A DNA stretch of 44,352 nt from Candidatus Methanoperedens sp. (lineage in GTDB: Archaea; Halobacteriota; Methanosarcinia; Methanosarcinales; Methanoperedenaceae), in the NCBI GenBank assembly GCA_027460465.1, contig JAPZAV010000142.1, positions 1 to 44,352 of the forward strand. Direction: 5' to 3'. The notes below the pieces were generated by a model. It saw only the letters and a program-made list of their open reading frames with translations, did not search any database and was not told the DNA's origin. This document shows, piece after piece, positions 8,570-18,480 of the stretch. The position numbers were made by a program, and so were the translations under genes. Numbering within the stretch: position 1 is the first letter of the stretch; every line of letters begins with the position of its first letter.

Positions 8570-8917
8570 ATGCTGGAACAGGAATCATTCTGGAATGCAG
8601 AATCATTTGCTGTGATCACAGACAGCACAAAACCTGCAATGAAATGGACAGTGGATGAATTAACCAAAAAGGGTAAGAAAGTATATGTTGTTGATATGTC
8701 AGGCAGTCCTGATAAGGATGCTCTGCATAACATATACGACCTCCCTTCTGGCGTGGAGAATGCAGTAATAGGAGTCACAACGAGTAATCCCGCAGATGTG
8801 ATGGCAGATCTGGAAAAGAAAGGAATAACAGGCAGATGCCCCGTGATGTATCTTGCCCATGGATTCAATATCCATACCATGCACCGGGGTATATCGAAGC
8901 TCTTTGGAAAATATTGA
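8570..8917 (+). CDS. CoA-binding domain-like (Rossmann) protein, 115 aa
   Basis: ESFAVITDSTKPAMKWTVDELTKKGKKVYVVDMSGSPDKDALHNIYDLPSGVENAVIGVTTSNPADVMADLEKKGI: CoA_binding_2-like pattern. Confidence 0.6.
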   Translation: MLEQESFWNAESFAVITDSTKPAMKWTVDELTKKGKKVYVVDMSGSPDKDALHNIYDLPSGVENAVIGVTTSNPADVMADLEKKGITGRCPVMYLAHGFNIHTMHRGISKLFGKY

Positions 8918-8956
8918 TCCCATTGATTGCAGGATCTCCAAAGAACAGGGGTTCAG

Positions 8957-10579
8957 GTGAAAATAGAACTCAGGATATCGAGGTTTGACCCTGAAAAAGA
9001 CCGGGCGCCGTATTACAGGACATATACGATCGATGCTGAAAAACATACCACAGTACTCGATGCCCTGATTCATATCAAGGACTGCGAAGACGATACCCTT
9101 ACCTTCAGGCGCTCATGCAGGAGCGGTATCTGTGGAAGCTGTGCAGTGCGAGTGAACCACAGGGCATGTCTTGCATGCAAGACCCGTGCAATGGATAGCA
9201 TCTACGAGGGCTGCATCCTCGTTGAACCTCTAAAAAATCTCCGCATCATCAGGGATCTTGTTGTGGACCTGGATCCATTTTTCAGGACGATTGAACAGGT
9301 TTCGCCATGGATCACCCGGGACTGCACAGCAGCTGAGCGAAGAATGTATCCAGCAGATGTGCGGGAATTGAATAAAACCGGAGATTGTATCATGTGCGGT
9401 GCATGCTATTCTGACTGCAATGTGCTGGACGTTGACAGAAAATTCCTGGGACCTGCAGGTCTTGTCAAATGTTACAGGTTCGTGGAGGATCCAAGGGACA
9501 ATCTCGCTTCCGAGAGAATAAAGCAGGCAATCGAGCTTGGTATTTTCAAATGTCCTGTGGATCAGGAATGCGAGCTTGCATGCCCTGCTCATATAGGCAT
9601 CAGAAGGGATGTGATCGAGAGCCTGAGGCACCACGGTGCGAAATACGGCATTGCTCCCATGCCGGCGCACAGGAGATTGATCCAGTCGGTTCTCGATACT
9701 GGAGGTGTGGTGCCTGTGAAGACAGAGCCTGCGATAGAAAGGCATCAGCACAGGGAAAGGAGTTTCAATGGAATCACGGAGGTATATTTCAAAGATTTTG
9801 ATGGAGAACCTGAGAACGATATCGTCCTTTTTCTTGGGTGCATAATAAACAGGAGGCAGCAGGAATCCGCAGATGCCATAATAAACATACTCCAGCATAA
9901 CCGCATAGCAGTGCATCTCCCGAAGCGCCAGACCTGCTGCGGCAGTCCTTTCATGAGAAGCGGCATGTATGAGAACATGAGACCATTTGTCTCCCAGAAC
10001 ATTGATATTTTCAACTCATACGCAGAGCACGGCGTCCGTTGTATCCTCACCAGCTGCTCAGGCTGCAACTCTACTTTCAGGCATGACTATCCAGGGCTTG
10101 CCGTGGATTATGGACTTGCTGTGAACTACAGGATCTTTGATACGGGAGAGTACATGTATCACCTGCTCAGGAGCGGAAAGCTGAACGAGGATTTCAGGGA
10201 AATAAGGATGAGTACCATGTACCATTATCCATGTCACATCAGGGCGTCCGGACTTGAGGAAGGGATATATGTGGATCTCATAGAGAGGATCCCCGGTCTC
10301 GTGCTCAAACAGGTGCCTTCATCAGGGCTCTGCTGCGGAGGTGGAGGAGGGGTGAGAGCAGCATACCCTGAACTTGCGGATAAGCTTGCCATACGAAGGA
10401 TGAACATAGCGCAGGAGGAAGGTGTGGACAGCCTTTTTACCAACTGCCCTTTCTGCATACTGTCGTTCGAGCGTGGAATAAAGTTAAGGGAAGATGCGGG
10501 AGAAGCCCTGCATTTCAAGATCTATGATTTCTACAGGGTCTTTTCTGAAGCATATGGAGGTACGGGTGCTGGTCCATGA
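8957..10579 (+). CDS. tfrB: CoM/CoB thiol:fumarate reductase subunit B-like (2Fe-2S + 4Fe-4S + CCG/HdrB-like)
   Basis: N-terminal SdhB-like 'RSCRSGICGSCAVRVNHRACLAC', CIMCGACYSDCN, CPVDQECELACP, C-terminal CCG motifs (TCCGSPF, GLCCGGGGGVR). ORF opens at 8927; GTG at 8957 is a plausible start. Confidence 0.85.
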   Translation: MKIELRISRFDPEKDRAPYYRTYTIDAEKHTTVLDALIHIKDCEDDTLTFRRSCRSGICGSCAVRVNHRACLACKTRAMDSIYEGCILVEPLKNLRIIRDLVVDLDPFFRTIEQVSPWITRDCTAAERRMYPADVRELNKTGDCIMCGACYSDCNVLDVDRKFLGPAGLVKCYRFVEDPRDNLASERIKQAIELGIFKCPVDQECELACPAHIGIRRDVIESLRHHGAKYGIAPMPAHRRLIQSVLDTGGVVPVKTEPAIERHQHRERSFNGITEVYFKDFDGEPENDIVLFLGCIINRRQQESADAIINILQHNRIAVHLPKRQTCCGSPFMRSGMYENMRPFVSQNIDIFNSYAEHGVRCILTSCSGCNSTFRHDYPGLAVDYGLAVNYRIFDTGEYMYHLLRSGKLNEDFREIRMSTMYHYPCHIRASGLEEGIYVDLIERIPGLVLKQVPSSGLCCGGGGGVRAAYPELADKLAIRRMNIAQEEGVDSLFTNCPFCILSFERGIKLREDAGEALHFKIYDFYRVFSEAYGGTGAGP

Positions 10580-12230
10580 TGCTGTGATCATAGGAGGCGG
10601 GCTTGCTGGCATGCGCGCAGCAATAGAAGCAGGAAAGGAGGCAGATGTCGCGCTTCTTTCCAAGGTGCATCCGCTCAGGGCGCATTCCAATGCAGCCCAG
10701 GGAGGCATCGCCTGTGTGCTTGAGAAAGATGATCTGCTTGAATCCCATATTTATGATACGGTAAAAGGCAGCGATTTCCTGGGAGATCAGGATGCTATCG
10801 AGATCCTGTGTTCAGAAGCTCCTGAGAACATACAGGAACTCGACAGGATGGGTGTGATCTTCAGCAGGATGGATGATGGTTCCATAGCCCAGCGCGAATT
10901 CGGGGGGCACAGCTTTCCAAGGGCGTGCTATGCTGCAGACAGGACAGGACATGCGATCCTGCATGCGATGTACGAACAGCTCCTGAAGAACAGGATCACA
11001 GTGTACCCTGAATGGTATGTCCTTTCCCTCATAATGAACGATGGCGCATGCTGCGGGATCACAGCTCACGATATAGGCAAAGGAGAGACGCATATCATAA
11101 GAGCGAAGGCAGTGATGTTTGCCACAGGTGGGTATGGAACTGCGTATGAAACCACCACCAACGCCTTTGCAAACACAGGAGATGGATGCGGGATAGCAAG
11201 CCGCGCAGGTGTGCCGCTCATGGACATGGAGTTCGTCCAGTTCCATCCGACAGGGCTCTATCCCAGAGGCTTGCTCATAACCGAGGGCGCAAGGGGAGAA
11301 GGAGGCATCCTGATCAATGATAAAGGCGAGAGGTTCATGAAGAGATATGCAAATGCCATGGAACTTGCGCCGAGGGATGTGGTAGTTCGGGCGATGCAGA
11401 AAGAAATGGATGAAGGACGCGGGATCGGAGGAGCAAACTATCTCTATCTTGATCTGACCCATATAGGCAGGGAGAAGATCATGGAGCGTCTGCCGCAAAT
11501 CCATGAAATCGCCCTGAATTTTGCAGGTGTTGACTGCGCGGAAGAGCCGATCCCGGTGACTCCTTCAGTTCATTATTCCATGGGAGGGATACCTGTCAAT
11601 CACAGCGGCGAAGTTGAGGGAATAAAGGGATTATTCGCTGCAGGGGAATGCTCCTGCGTAAGCGTACATGGAGCCAACAGGCTCGGATGCAACTCACTTC
11701 TTGAAGCAGTGGTCTTCGGCAGGCGGGCAGGTAGAGAGCTTTCCAGGTATGTCAGGAAAGCAAAGCTCGGATCTCTTCCTGAGACTGATGGATCAAAAGA
11801 GATCGAGAACATCCTGGATTCAGACGGAAACGAGAAGGTCCCGGATCTCAGGGAGACGCTCAGGAAAGTAATGATGGAAAAATGCGGCATATTCAGGGAT
11901 AGAAAAGGATTGCAGGAAGGACTGAAGGCTGTGAAAGAGCTTCAGAAAAGGTTTGAGAATATCTATATCTCTGATAAGGGCAGGGTATTCAATACAGCTT
12001 TCATCGAAGCTGCGGAACTCCATAATCTCCTGACGATCTCGGAGATCATCGTGCACAGCGCCCTTGTCAGAGAAGAAAGCCGCGGATCACATACAAGGAC
12101 AGATTATCCTGAACGGGACGATGCAAGATGGCTGAAGCATACTCTTGCGCACAGAACAGGCGATGGATTGAGTTTTTCATACCGACCTGTCACGATCACC
12201 AGATTTCACCCTGAGAAAAGGAAGTATTGA
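10551..12230 (+). CDS. tfrA: CoM/CoB thiol:fumarate reductase subunit A-like (FAD-binding SdhA/FrdA family)
   Basis: HDAVIIGGGLAGMRAAIEAGKEADVALLSKVHPLRAHSNAAQGGIACVL, GGHSFPRACYAADRTGHAILHAMY, HPTGLYPRGLLITEGARGEGG, SVHGANRLGCNSLLEAVVFGRRAG. ORF opens at 10494; the start near 10551 (MEVRVLVHDAV) is more plausible. Confidence 0.87.
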   Translation, partial: HMEVRVLVHDAVIIGGGLAGMRAAIEAGKEADVALLSKVHPLRAHSNAAQGGIACVLEKDDLLESHIYDTVKGSDFLGDQDAIEILCSEAPENIQELDRMGVIFSRMDDGSIAQREFGGHSFPRACYAADRTGHAILHAMYEQLLKNRITVYPEWYVLSLIMNDGACCGITAHDIGKGETHIIRAKAVMFATGGYGTAYETTTNAFANTGDGCGIASRAGVPLMDMEFVQFHPTGLYPRGLLITEGARGEGGILINDKGERFMKRYANAMELAPRDVVVRAMQKEMDEGRGIGGANYLYLDLTHIGREKIMERLPQIHEIALNFAGVDCAEEPIPVTPSVHYSMGGIPVNHSGEVEGIKGLFAAGECSCVSVHGANRLGCNSLLEAVVFGRRAGRELSRYVRKAKLGSLPETDGSKEIENILDSDGNEKVPDLRETLRKVMMEKCGIFRDRKGLQEGLKAVKELQKRFENIYISDKGRVFNTAFIEAAELHNLLTISEIIVHSALVREESRGSHTRTDYPERDDARWLKHTLAHRTGDGLSFSYRPVTITRFHPEKRKY

Positions 12231-12299
12231 GCTCTTGAGGCAAACCAGAAAAAAGACCAATATCTTTTTAATGCCAGACCCCAGTTAAGAACAAAAAAC

Positions 12300-13145
12300 A
12301 TGTCATTCAGCATTCTTGAAAAACAGGAACTTGTCCCTACGATCCACCTGATGACCGTAAGGGCACCGGCTGTTGCAAAAAAAGCGCAACCCGGGCAGTT
12401 TATTATGCTCAGGATAGATGAAAGAGGGGAACGTGTACCTCTGACGATCGCGGATTTTGACAGGGAAAAAGGCACGATCACCATGATTTTCCAGGTGCTG
12501 GGCAAGACCACGATGCACCTCTCCATGCTCAAAGCGGGGGACGATCTCCTGGACTTTATCGGACCGCTCGGGAACCCTGCTCATATTGAAAACGCTGGAA
12601 CTGTGATACTTATAGGAGGCGGCGTCGGAGTAGCGCCTGTTTTTCCGCAGGCTAGAGCCTTGAAGAGCGCGGGGAACAAAATAATCTCTATCATCGGAGC
12701 AAGGAATGCCGGCCTTCTTCTCTGGGAAGACAGGATGCGTGAGGTGAGCGATGAACTGCACATCACCACGGATGACGGAACAAAAGGGCATCACGGATTT
12801 GTAACAGATATCGTGAAAAAGATCCTTGAACAGGGAACAAAAGTGGACAGGGTAATCGCCATCGGACCGCCTGTTATGATGAGGGCGGTCGCAGGTATAA
12901 CAAGACCTTTCAATGTCAGGACCATAGTAAGCCTGAACTCTATCATGGTGGACGGGACAGGGATGTGCGGAGCATGCAGGGTGCTTGTGGGCAACGAGAC
13001 CAAATTCGCATGCGTGGATGGTCCAGAGTTCGATGCCCATCTTGTGGATTTTACACTGCTTATGAGCAGGCTTGCCATTTATCAGCCAGAAGAGAAGGAA
13101 GCGCTTGAAAAGTACACATGCGATAGGAAGGGATGCTCGTGCTAG
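12300..13145 (+). CDS. NfnA/SudB/PyrK-like ferredoxin-NADP reductase (electron-transfer) subunit
   Basis: FAD/NAD-binding: PGQFIMLRIDERGERVPLTIADFD, GPLGNPAHIENAGTVILIGGGVGVAPVFPQARALK, 2Fe-2S type cysteines MVDGTGMCGACRVLVGNETKFACVDGPEFD. Confidence 0.85.
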   Translation: MSFSILEKQELVPTIHLMTVRAPAVAKKAQPGQFIMLRIDERGERVPLTIADFDREKGTITMIFQVLGKTTMHLSMLKAGDDLLDFIGPLGNPAHIENAGTVILIGGGVGVAPVFPQARALKSAGNKIISIIGARNAGLLLWEDRMREVSDELHITTDDGTKGHHGFVTDIVKKILEQGTKVDRVIAIGPPVMMRAVAGITRPFNVRTIVSLNSIMVDGTGMCGACRVLVGNETKFACVDGPEFDAHLVDFTLLMSRLAIYQPEEKEALEKYTCDRKGCSC

Positions 13146-14512
13146 AGCTCAAGAGGATGCCTGAACAGGACGCGAAAAAGCGCATCACCAATTTCAATGA
13201 AGTGGCGCTTGGTCTTACAGAAGAACAGGCGATAGAAGAGGCAAAACGCTGCCTTCAATGCAAGACCCCGAAGTGCATGAAAGGCTGCCCTGTTGAGGTA
13301 AAGATCCCGGCCTTCTTAAAATATGTTTCAGAGGGCGATTTTGCCAGTGCGATAAAAGAGATAAAGTCAGATAATGCGCTCCCGGCTGTCTGCGGGCGCG
13401 TATGCCCCCAGGAAACGCAGTGCGAGCAGGCATGTATCCTGAGCAAAAAAGGAGCATCTGTCTCGATAGGATACCTTGAACGGTTTGTCGCAGACCGCGA
13501 AAGTAAAAAAGGAGTACAAATCCCGGCTCCCGGGGAACCCACCGGAAAAAAGGTCGCGGTTGTGGGCTCAGGACCTGCCGGACTCACGGCAGCAGCGGAT
13601 CTTGCCAGAATGGGACATTCTGTCACCATGTTTGAATCGCTTCACGAGGCTGGAGGAGTCCTTACCTATGGTATCCCTGAATTCAGGCTGCCCAAGGAGA
13701 TCGTGCGAGCAGAGGTAGAATATGTGAAAAAACTTGGTGTGACCATTCTCCTTGATTCAGTGATCGGCAAAATAGAGACCCTGGATGAGCTGCTTGATGA
13801 TTTTGATGCCATATTCCTGGGAACAGGGGCAGGATTGCCTGCTTTTCTGAACATAGACGGCGAGAACCTGAACGGTGTGTATTCAGCTAACGAATTCCTG
13901 ACGCGGGTGAACCTGATGAAATCCTATCTTTTCCCTGAGTACGATACCCCGGTCAAGATAGGAAAGCACGTGACCGTGGTGGGTGGAGGCAATGTGGCAA
14001 TGGACGCAGCAAGATGTGCTCTCAGGCTTGGTGCTGAAGAGGTCACGGTCGTTTACAGGCGGGGGGAAGAGGAGATGCCGGCACGCGCGGAGGAAATAAA
14101 GCATGCAAAGGAGGAAGGCATCAAGTTCAGGCTTCTTACGAATCCTGTAAGGCTGGTCGGGGATGGGAAGAACTGGGTCACCCATGTTGAATGCATTGAC
14201 ATGTTCTTATGCGAGCCAGATGAGTCTGGCAGATGCAAACCCATGCCGCTTTCAGGTTCAGAGCATTTGATCGAAGCTGACGTGGTGATAATTGCAATAG
14301 GCACTTCTCCAAATCCTCTCGTAATGCGGTCTGCGAAAGGACTTGAGATCACAAAACATGGCAGGATAATCGCAAAAGATAATGGTGAGACGACCAGAAA
14401 ACGAGTGTATGCAGGTGGAGATGCCGTCACAGGCTCTGCCACTGTGATCGGCGCGATGGGAGCCGGCAAGATAGCTGCGCGGGCGATAGATGAGTATCTG
14501 AGAATGAAATAA
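13133..14512 (+). CDS. NfnB/SudA/GltD-like NADPH-dependent oxidoreductase
   Basis: EEAKRCLQCKTPKCMKGCPVEVKIPAF, CGRVCPQETQCEQACI, VAVVGSGPAGLTAAADLARMGHSVTMFE, VTVVGGGNVAMDAARCALRLGAEEVTVVYRR, VYAGGDAVTGSATVIGAMGAGKIAARAIDEYL. Overlaps the upstream gene by 13 nt. Confidence 0.88.
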   Translation: MLVLELKRMPEQDAKKRITNFNEVALGLTEEQAIEEAKRCLQCKTPKCMKGCPVEVKIPAFLKYVSEGDFASAIKEIKSDNALPAVCGRVCPQETQCEQACILSKKGASVSIGYLERFVADRESKKGVQIPAPGEPTGKKVAVVGSGPAGLTAAADLARMGHSVTMFESLHEAGGVLTYGIPEFRLPKEIVRAEVEYVKKLGVTILLDSVIGKIETLDELLDDFDAIFLGTGAGLPAFLNIDGENLNGVYSANEFLTRVNLMKSYLFPEYDTPVKIGKHVTVVGGGNVAMDAARCALRLGAEEVTVVYRRGEEEMPARAEEIKHAKEEGIKFRLLTNPVRLVGDGKNWVTHVECIDMFLCEPDESGRCKPMPLSGSEHLIEADVVIIAIGTSPNPLVMRSAKGLEITKHGRIIAKDNGETTRKRVYAGGDAVTGSATVIGAMGAGKIAARAIDEYLRMK

Positions 14513-14563
14513 TCAAAACCTTTATCCTTTCCAGATACATTAACGGAAACACTCCGCCAGGGT

Positions 14564-14639
14564 GCCTGGGTGGGGTAGCTGGTTATCCTATGGGACTGTG
14601 GATCCTACGACTCGGGTTCGAATCCCGACCCGGGCCCCA
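14564..14639 (+). tRNA. tRNA-His (GTG), CCA encoded
   Basis: Acceptor gcctggg / cccgggc, T arm tcggg-ttcgaat-cccga, anticodon stem tggga-ctgtgga-tccta with GTG anticodon, C73 discriminator followed by CCA. Confidence 0.9.
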
Positions 14640-14846
14640 AATTTTCTGTTAAGAGCCCTACACGTGGCCAAATCTTTTTCAGTTGTGCACTTTCATATGC
14701 ACTTGCCCTAGGATTATATGTAACGCGAGGGAAGGGTAAGCTATGGATATTCATGACTTCAAGGTCAGAATTAGAAAGAACATAAAAAAGGATACAGCAT
14801 GCAGCTTTTAGTGATATAATAAGAAAATTATATTCGATAACTGGAT

Positions 14847-15218
14847 GAGCTGAATTCCTTCCTGACACCGGAATGGAGCCATGAGAATCCGCTTGACATA
14901 GTTGGAGATGCCGGAGCCGACAGGTACGCCCGCGTGTTCGATGTGATGATTCGCAACCAGGATAAATGGGATATCGCATTTGTTGTTGCAGTTCCATCAG
15001 GTGTTCTGGATTCAAGGCACCTTGCGCAGGAAGTTGTGAGTTTTTCGAACCATACTCACAAAATGATAGTCGGATGCCTGCTAGGTGGTAACAGCATGAA
15101 GAGCGGAGTGCATATATTGAGAAAGGCTTCCATACCAAATTTCTCTGAGCTTGAGGAAGCTTTCGATGCTGTCGGGAAAGCGCTCAATCACTCTGCGACA
15201 GAAGAATCGAAACTATGA
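14847..15218 (+). pseudogene. C-terminal fragment of an ADP-forming acetyl-CoA synthetase (alpha)-like/ATP-grasp acyl-CoA ligase
   Basis: ...LNSFLTPEWSHENPLDIVGDAGADRYARVFDVMIRNQDKWDIAFVVAVPSGVLDSRHLAQEVVSFSNHTHKMIVGCLLGGNSMKSGVHILRKASIPNFSELEEAFDAVGKALNH; only the C-terminal part is present and homologous-looking residues extend upstream of the ORF's first ATG. Confidence 0.6.
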
Positions 15219-15322
15219 ATGCCGAAAGGAATATGATCCACAGAGGCAATTTCGATTCACGTCGCTTTCTTAGCTTTTTCAGCTTCCCACCACGTTTTTG
15301 GATGAATCCTCTGAGCCAAAAA

Positions 15323-15835
15323 TTATACAACTCCAGCCAGATCGAGATCCAAATGCTTTTTGAAAAAAACTAACTCCCTGTATGTATGATCATATACTGC
15401 TTTTTCTCCTCCAAGAAACTTCTTAAAATACAACAGCATTATCTTTCCAAATAACGTATCTGGAAAATCCATATAGACATCATGGGATACCCTGCAGCTG
15501 CCATTGAGGTTCTCTATCTTAATTACTCCGCCTTCAGGTATTCCTGGCCGTATCAAACCTCCGAGAACTTTATAAGTTGTTATGCCTCTCCAGACCGTGA
15601 TTCTTGGTTTCTCAACATACAGAAAATGACCGCGAAGATCGGCAAATAACCCGGCCACAGTTTCTTTTTGATGGAAAGTGGCACCTGTTTTTGGTCTATT
15701 ATCTTCAGAATCAATATTCAACCCAAAATGCTCTTCAGGATTTGAAGCGCTCCAATTAACAGGATCTGATGCATAATCCCAGATAACTTCAGGAATATTA
15801 TATATGATGATTTCTGCATGTTTTGTTATTAGCAT
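15323..15835 (-). CDS. SRPBCC/START-like domain protein, 170 aa
   Basis: MLITKHAEIIIYNIPEVIWDYASDPVNWSASNPEEHFGLN...: polyketide cyclase/SRPBCC-type N-terminal pattern. Confidence 0.55.
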   Translation of the reverse strand: MLITKHAEIIIYNIPEVIWDYASDPVNWSASNPEEHFGLNIDSEDNRPKTGATFHQKETVAGLFADLRGHFLYVEKPRITVWRGITTYKVLGGLIRPGIPEGGVIKIENLNGSCRVSHDVYMDFPDTLFGKIMLLYFKKFLGGEKAVYDHTYRELVFFKKHLDLDLAGVV

Positions 15836-15966
15836 AATGAACTGAAACTGCTATCTAAGTTTACTATTTTTGTTGTTTTTTTCCTGCAACGGCGTCCTTA
15901 ACGTGGTGCTTGTGTCAATAATATTTCTTCGAGCACTTTTCCGGCATTCTTGGCAATTTCTGGAGG

Positions 15967-16941
15967 TTATCTGGGAGCCGGTGGATGCTGCATGGATGGC
16001 GCTTTTTCAAGCACAGTCTTGAGCTTTACTTTCTCGTGTCCCCTGAAGAATTCCATTGCCACTCTGTCGCCCACTTTATGTTTATTGAGCACTTTAATAA
16101 GGTCTCTGACGTTATTTATCTCTATATCCTCCATCCGGATCAAGATATCTGCTACCTCTATCCCTGACTTATCAGCTTCGCTTCCTTTAACCACATCAGT
16201 AACAACTACCCCTTTGGTAGTTGGCATGTTATAATATGCCACCATTTTGGGATTGACATCCACGGCATTGATGCTGATCCACGGTCTTACGATTTCGCCA
16301 TGCTTTATTAACTGGTCTGCAATTTCTATGGCTGACTGTATCGGTATAGCGAACCCGATGCCCTGTGCAAAGGGTATGATTGCGCTATTCACTCCTATCA
16401 CTGCGCCTTTGCTGTCTATCAGGGGCCCTCCGCTGTTGCCGGGATTAATGGCAGCATCGGTCTGTATCAGTCCTTCCATGAATGTTACCTCAGTCTGGAT
16501 TGACCGGTTCAATGCGCTTATGACTCCAGCAGTGACCGTAGGGCCTCCCACAAGGCCAAGAGGACTGCCTATAGCAATTGCCATCTGCCCGATTTTGAGA
16601 TTTTCATTCTTAGCCATTTCTGGTACTGGCAGGCCACTCGCTTTGATCCTGATCACTGCCAGGTCCTTCATGGTGTCCAGACCTCTTACCTCACCCGGGA
16701 ATATTCGTCCGTCTTCCAAAGCCACTTTTATCTCCTGTGAACCCAGCACCACATGGGCATTGGTGAGTATAAAGCCATCCTCATTTATTATGAAACCTGA
16801 ACCCACACCCGGAACCGGATGCACATGCAGATATGCGTCCTTCATTAACTTCACTTCACTGATGTTTACAACACTCGGTATAACTTTTTCTACAGCCCCG
16901 GTAACCATTTCATCAAAACCCGTCATACTTATAACCTCCAT
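15967..16941 (-). CDS. HtrA/DegP-like trypsin-fold serine protease with PDZ domain
   Basis: GSGFIINEDGFILTNAHVV, DLAVIRIKASGLPV, IQTDAAINPGNSGGPLIDSKGAVIGVNSAI; C-terminal PDZ KGVVVTDVVKGSEADKSGIEVADILIRMEDIEINNVRDL. Catalytic H, D, S present. Confidence 0.9.
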   Translation of the reverse strand: MEVISMTGFDEMVTGAVEKVIPSVVNISEVKLMKDAYLHVHPVPGVGSGFIINEDGFILTNAHVVLGSQEIKVALEDGRIFPGEVRGLDTMKDLAVIRIKASGLPVPEMAKNENLKIGQMAIAIGSPLGLVGGPTVTAGVISALNRSIQTEVTFMEGLIQTDAAINPGNSGGPLIDSKGAVIGVNSAIIPFAQGIGFAIPIQSAIEIADQLIKHGEIVRPWISINAVDVNPKMVAYYNMPTTKGVVVTDVVKGSEADKSGIEVADILIRMEDIEINNVRDLIKVLNKHKVGDRVAMEFFRGHEKVKLKTVLEKAPSMQHPPAPR

Positions 16942-17136
16942 TAACCAGATTTATTCTCTTGATATTTGAAACTATTTAATGTCTCAACTTATACCGATGG
17001 TTTTATTTAATATTCAGAGAAATACTCTATTCTTCTTAAATAACCTGCCTCATGCTTCCCTCATATCCTGAAACACCGTGTGCGTTCGACAACTTTTCCA
17101 AAGGATTCTGCAAAGTTATATTACTTAGAAAGCAAA

Positions 17137-18468
17137 ATGGATAGAACTGAGATTATGGCTGAACTGAAAAGACATCTTGGTATGTGGGGGGCAGCAAGCA
17201 TCGGGATCGGTGCGATAATCGGTGCAGGGATTTTTGTTTTGAGCGGGGTGGCATCCGGGTTTGCAGGACCAGCTGTCATACTATCATTTCTGATCGCCGG
17301 GATTGTTGCATTCCTCACTGCCTTGAGTTCTGCTGAGCTAGCCTCGTTCATCACCGAATCCGGGGGCTCCTATATTTACACACATAAAGCATTCGGGAAA
17401 TTCTGGGGATTCGTTGTGGGCTGGATGCAGTCTTTTGACTATATCGTAGGAGCAAGCGCGATCAGTGTTGGGTTTGCAGGATATTTTGTATATTTTGCGG
17501 GAATTCCTCCGACAGCTCAAAATGTAACGATAATAGTTGCTGTTGCGATGCCCCTTGTCCTCACGCTCATAAATCTGAGGGGGATAAAAGAAGCATCGGG
17601 TGCAAATAACCTGCTTGTTGGCATTAAAGTTACTGCGCTTGCACTTTTCATAATCGTAGGGTTATTTTTCCTGTTCTCGCACGGGAATTTTTCCAATTAT
17701 CATCCATTTTTCCCTAAAGGCTTTGCAGGAATGCTTTCGGGGGCAGCGTTAATATTTTTTGCATTTATAGGCTTCAATACTATCACTGTGATCGCAGAAG
17801 AAGTCAAAGATCCTGAAAAAAATGTACCGAGGTCATTAATATTGGCATTTTTGATATGTACTATCCTTTACATCGGTGTCTCGGTCGTTGAGGTTGGACT
17901 TGTGAACTGGAAAATCATAGGCACTTCAAACGCTCCTCTCGAACTGGCTCTCAGGGCGGCTACCGACAACATTTTCTTGCTGAAGTTCGTGTCCATTTCT
18001 GCTCTGTTCGCAACAGCATCCGCTACCATGGCATCTATTCTCGGCGGATCAAGAGCGGTTTTTTCAATGGCAAGACAGCGTGTGATCCCGGGCATACTTG
18101 CAAGAATTTCAAAAAATGGCGTTCCTACCTTTGCGGTATTGATCAGCGGTGCCGCAATCGCGCTGATCATCATAGCCACAAAAGGCGATCTGGAATTGAT
18201 CGCTTCAATTTTCAACTTCGGGACATTGATGACATTCTTCTTCATCAATATGAGCCTGCTGCAGTTGAGAAAAAAAATGCCCGAGGCAAACCGCACATTC
18301 AAAGTGCCGCTTTACCCGGTTACACCGATACTTGGCTTGATAAGTTGCTTTGCACTTGTTTTTTACCTGAAGATGAACGCTATTATTGCTGCAGGAGTGT
18401 GGATCGCATTGGGCGTGGTTGCATATGAATACAATAAAAGGCGAGAAAAAATTTTATTAATGAAATGA
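17137..18468 (+). CDS. APC-family amino acid permease
   Basis: IGIGAIIGAGIFVLSGVASGFAGPAVILSFLIAGIVAFLTALSSAELAS..SGGSYIYTHKAFGKFWGFVVGW; multiple TM helices. ORF opens at 17080; MDRTEIMAELKRHLG at about 17137 is the probable start. Confidence 0.88.
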   Translation: MDRTEIMAELKRHLGMWGAASIGIGAIIGAGIFVLSGVASGFAGPAVILSFLIAGIVAFLTALSSAELASFITESGGSYIYTHKAFGKFWGFVVGWMQSFDYIVGASAISVGFAGYFVYFAGIPPTAQNVTIIVAVAMPLVLTLINLRGIKEASGANNLLVGIKVTALALFIIVGLFFLFSHGNFSNYHPFFPKGFAGMLSGAALIFFAFIGFNTITVIAEEVKDPEKNVPRSLILAFLICTILYIGVSVVEVGLVNWKIIGTSNAPLELALRAATDNIFLLKFVSISALFATASATMASILGGSRAVFSMARQRVIPGILARISKNGVPTFAVLISGAAIALIIIATKGDLELIASIFNFGTLMTFFFINMSLLQLRKKMPEANRTFKVPLYPVTPILGLISCFALVFYLKMNAIIAAGVWIALGVVAYEYNKRREKILLMK

Positions 18469-18480
18469 TTTAAAAATCGC

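Noticed and set aside
9230-9916. 228-aa minus-strand ORF opposite tfrB
   Set aside because: Shadow ORF antisense to a strongly supported FeS protein.
10812-11504. 230-aa minus-strand ORF opposite tfrA
   Set aside because: Shadow ORF on the antisense of a conserved flavoprotein; Cys/His-rich off-frame composition.
12303-13040. 245-aa minus-strand ORF opposite NfnA-like gene
   Set aside because: Antisense shadow of a conserved coding region.
14605-15138. 177-aa minus-strand ORF ending in ...GLLTENLGPGSGFEPES
   Set aside because: Reads through the antisense of the tRNA-His T arm; a typical spurious tRNA-derived ORF.
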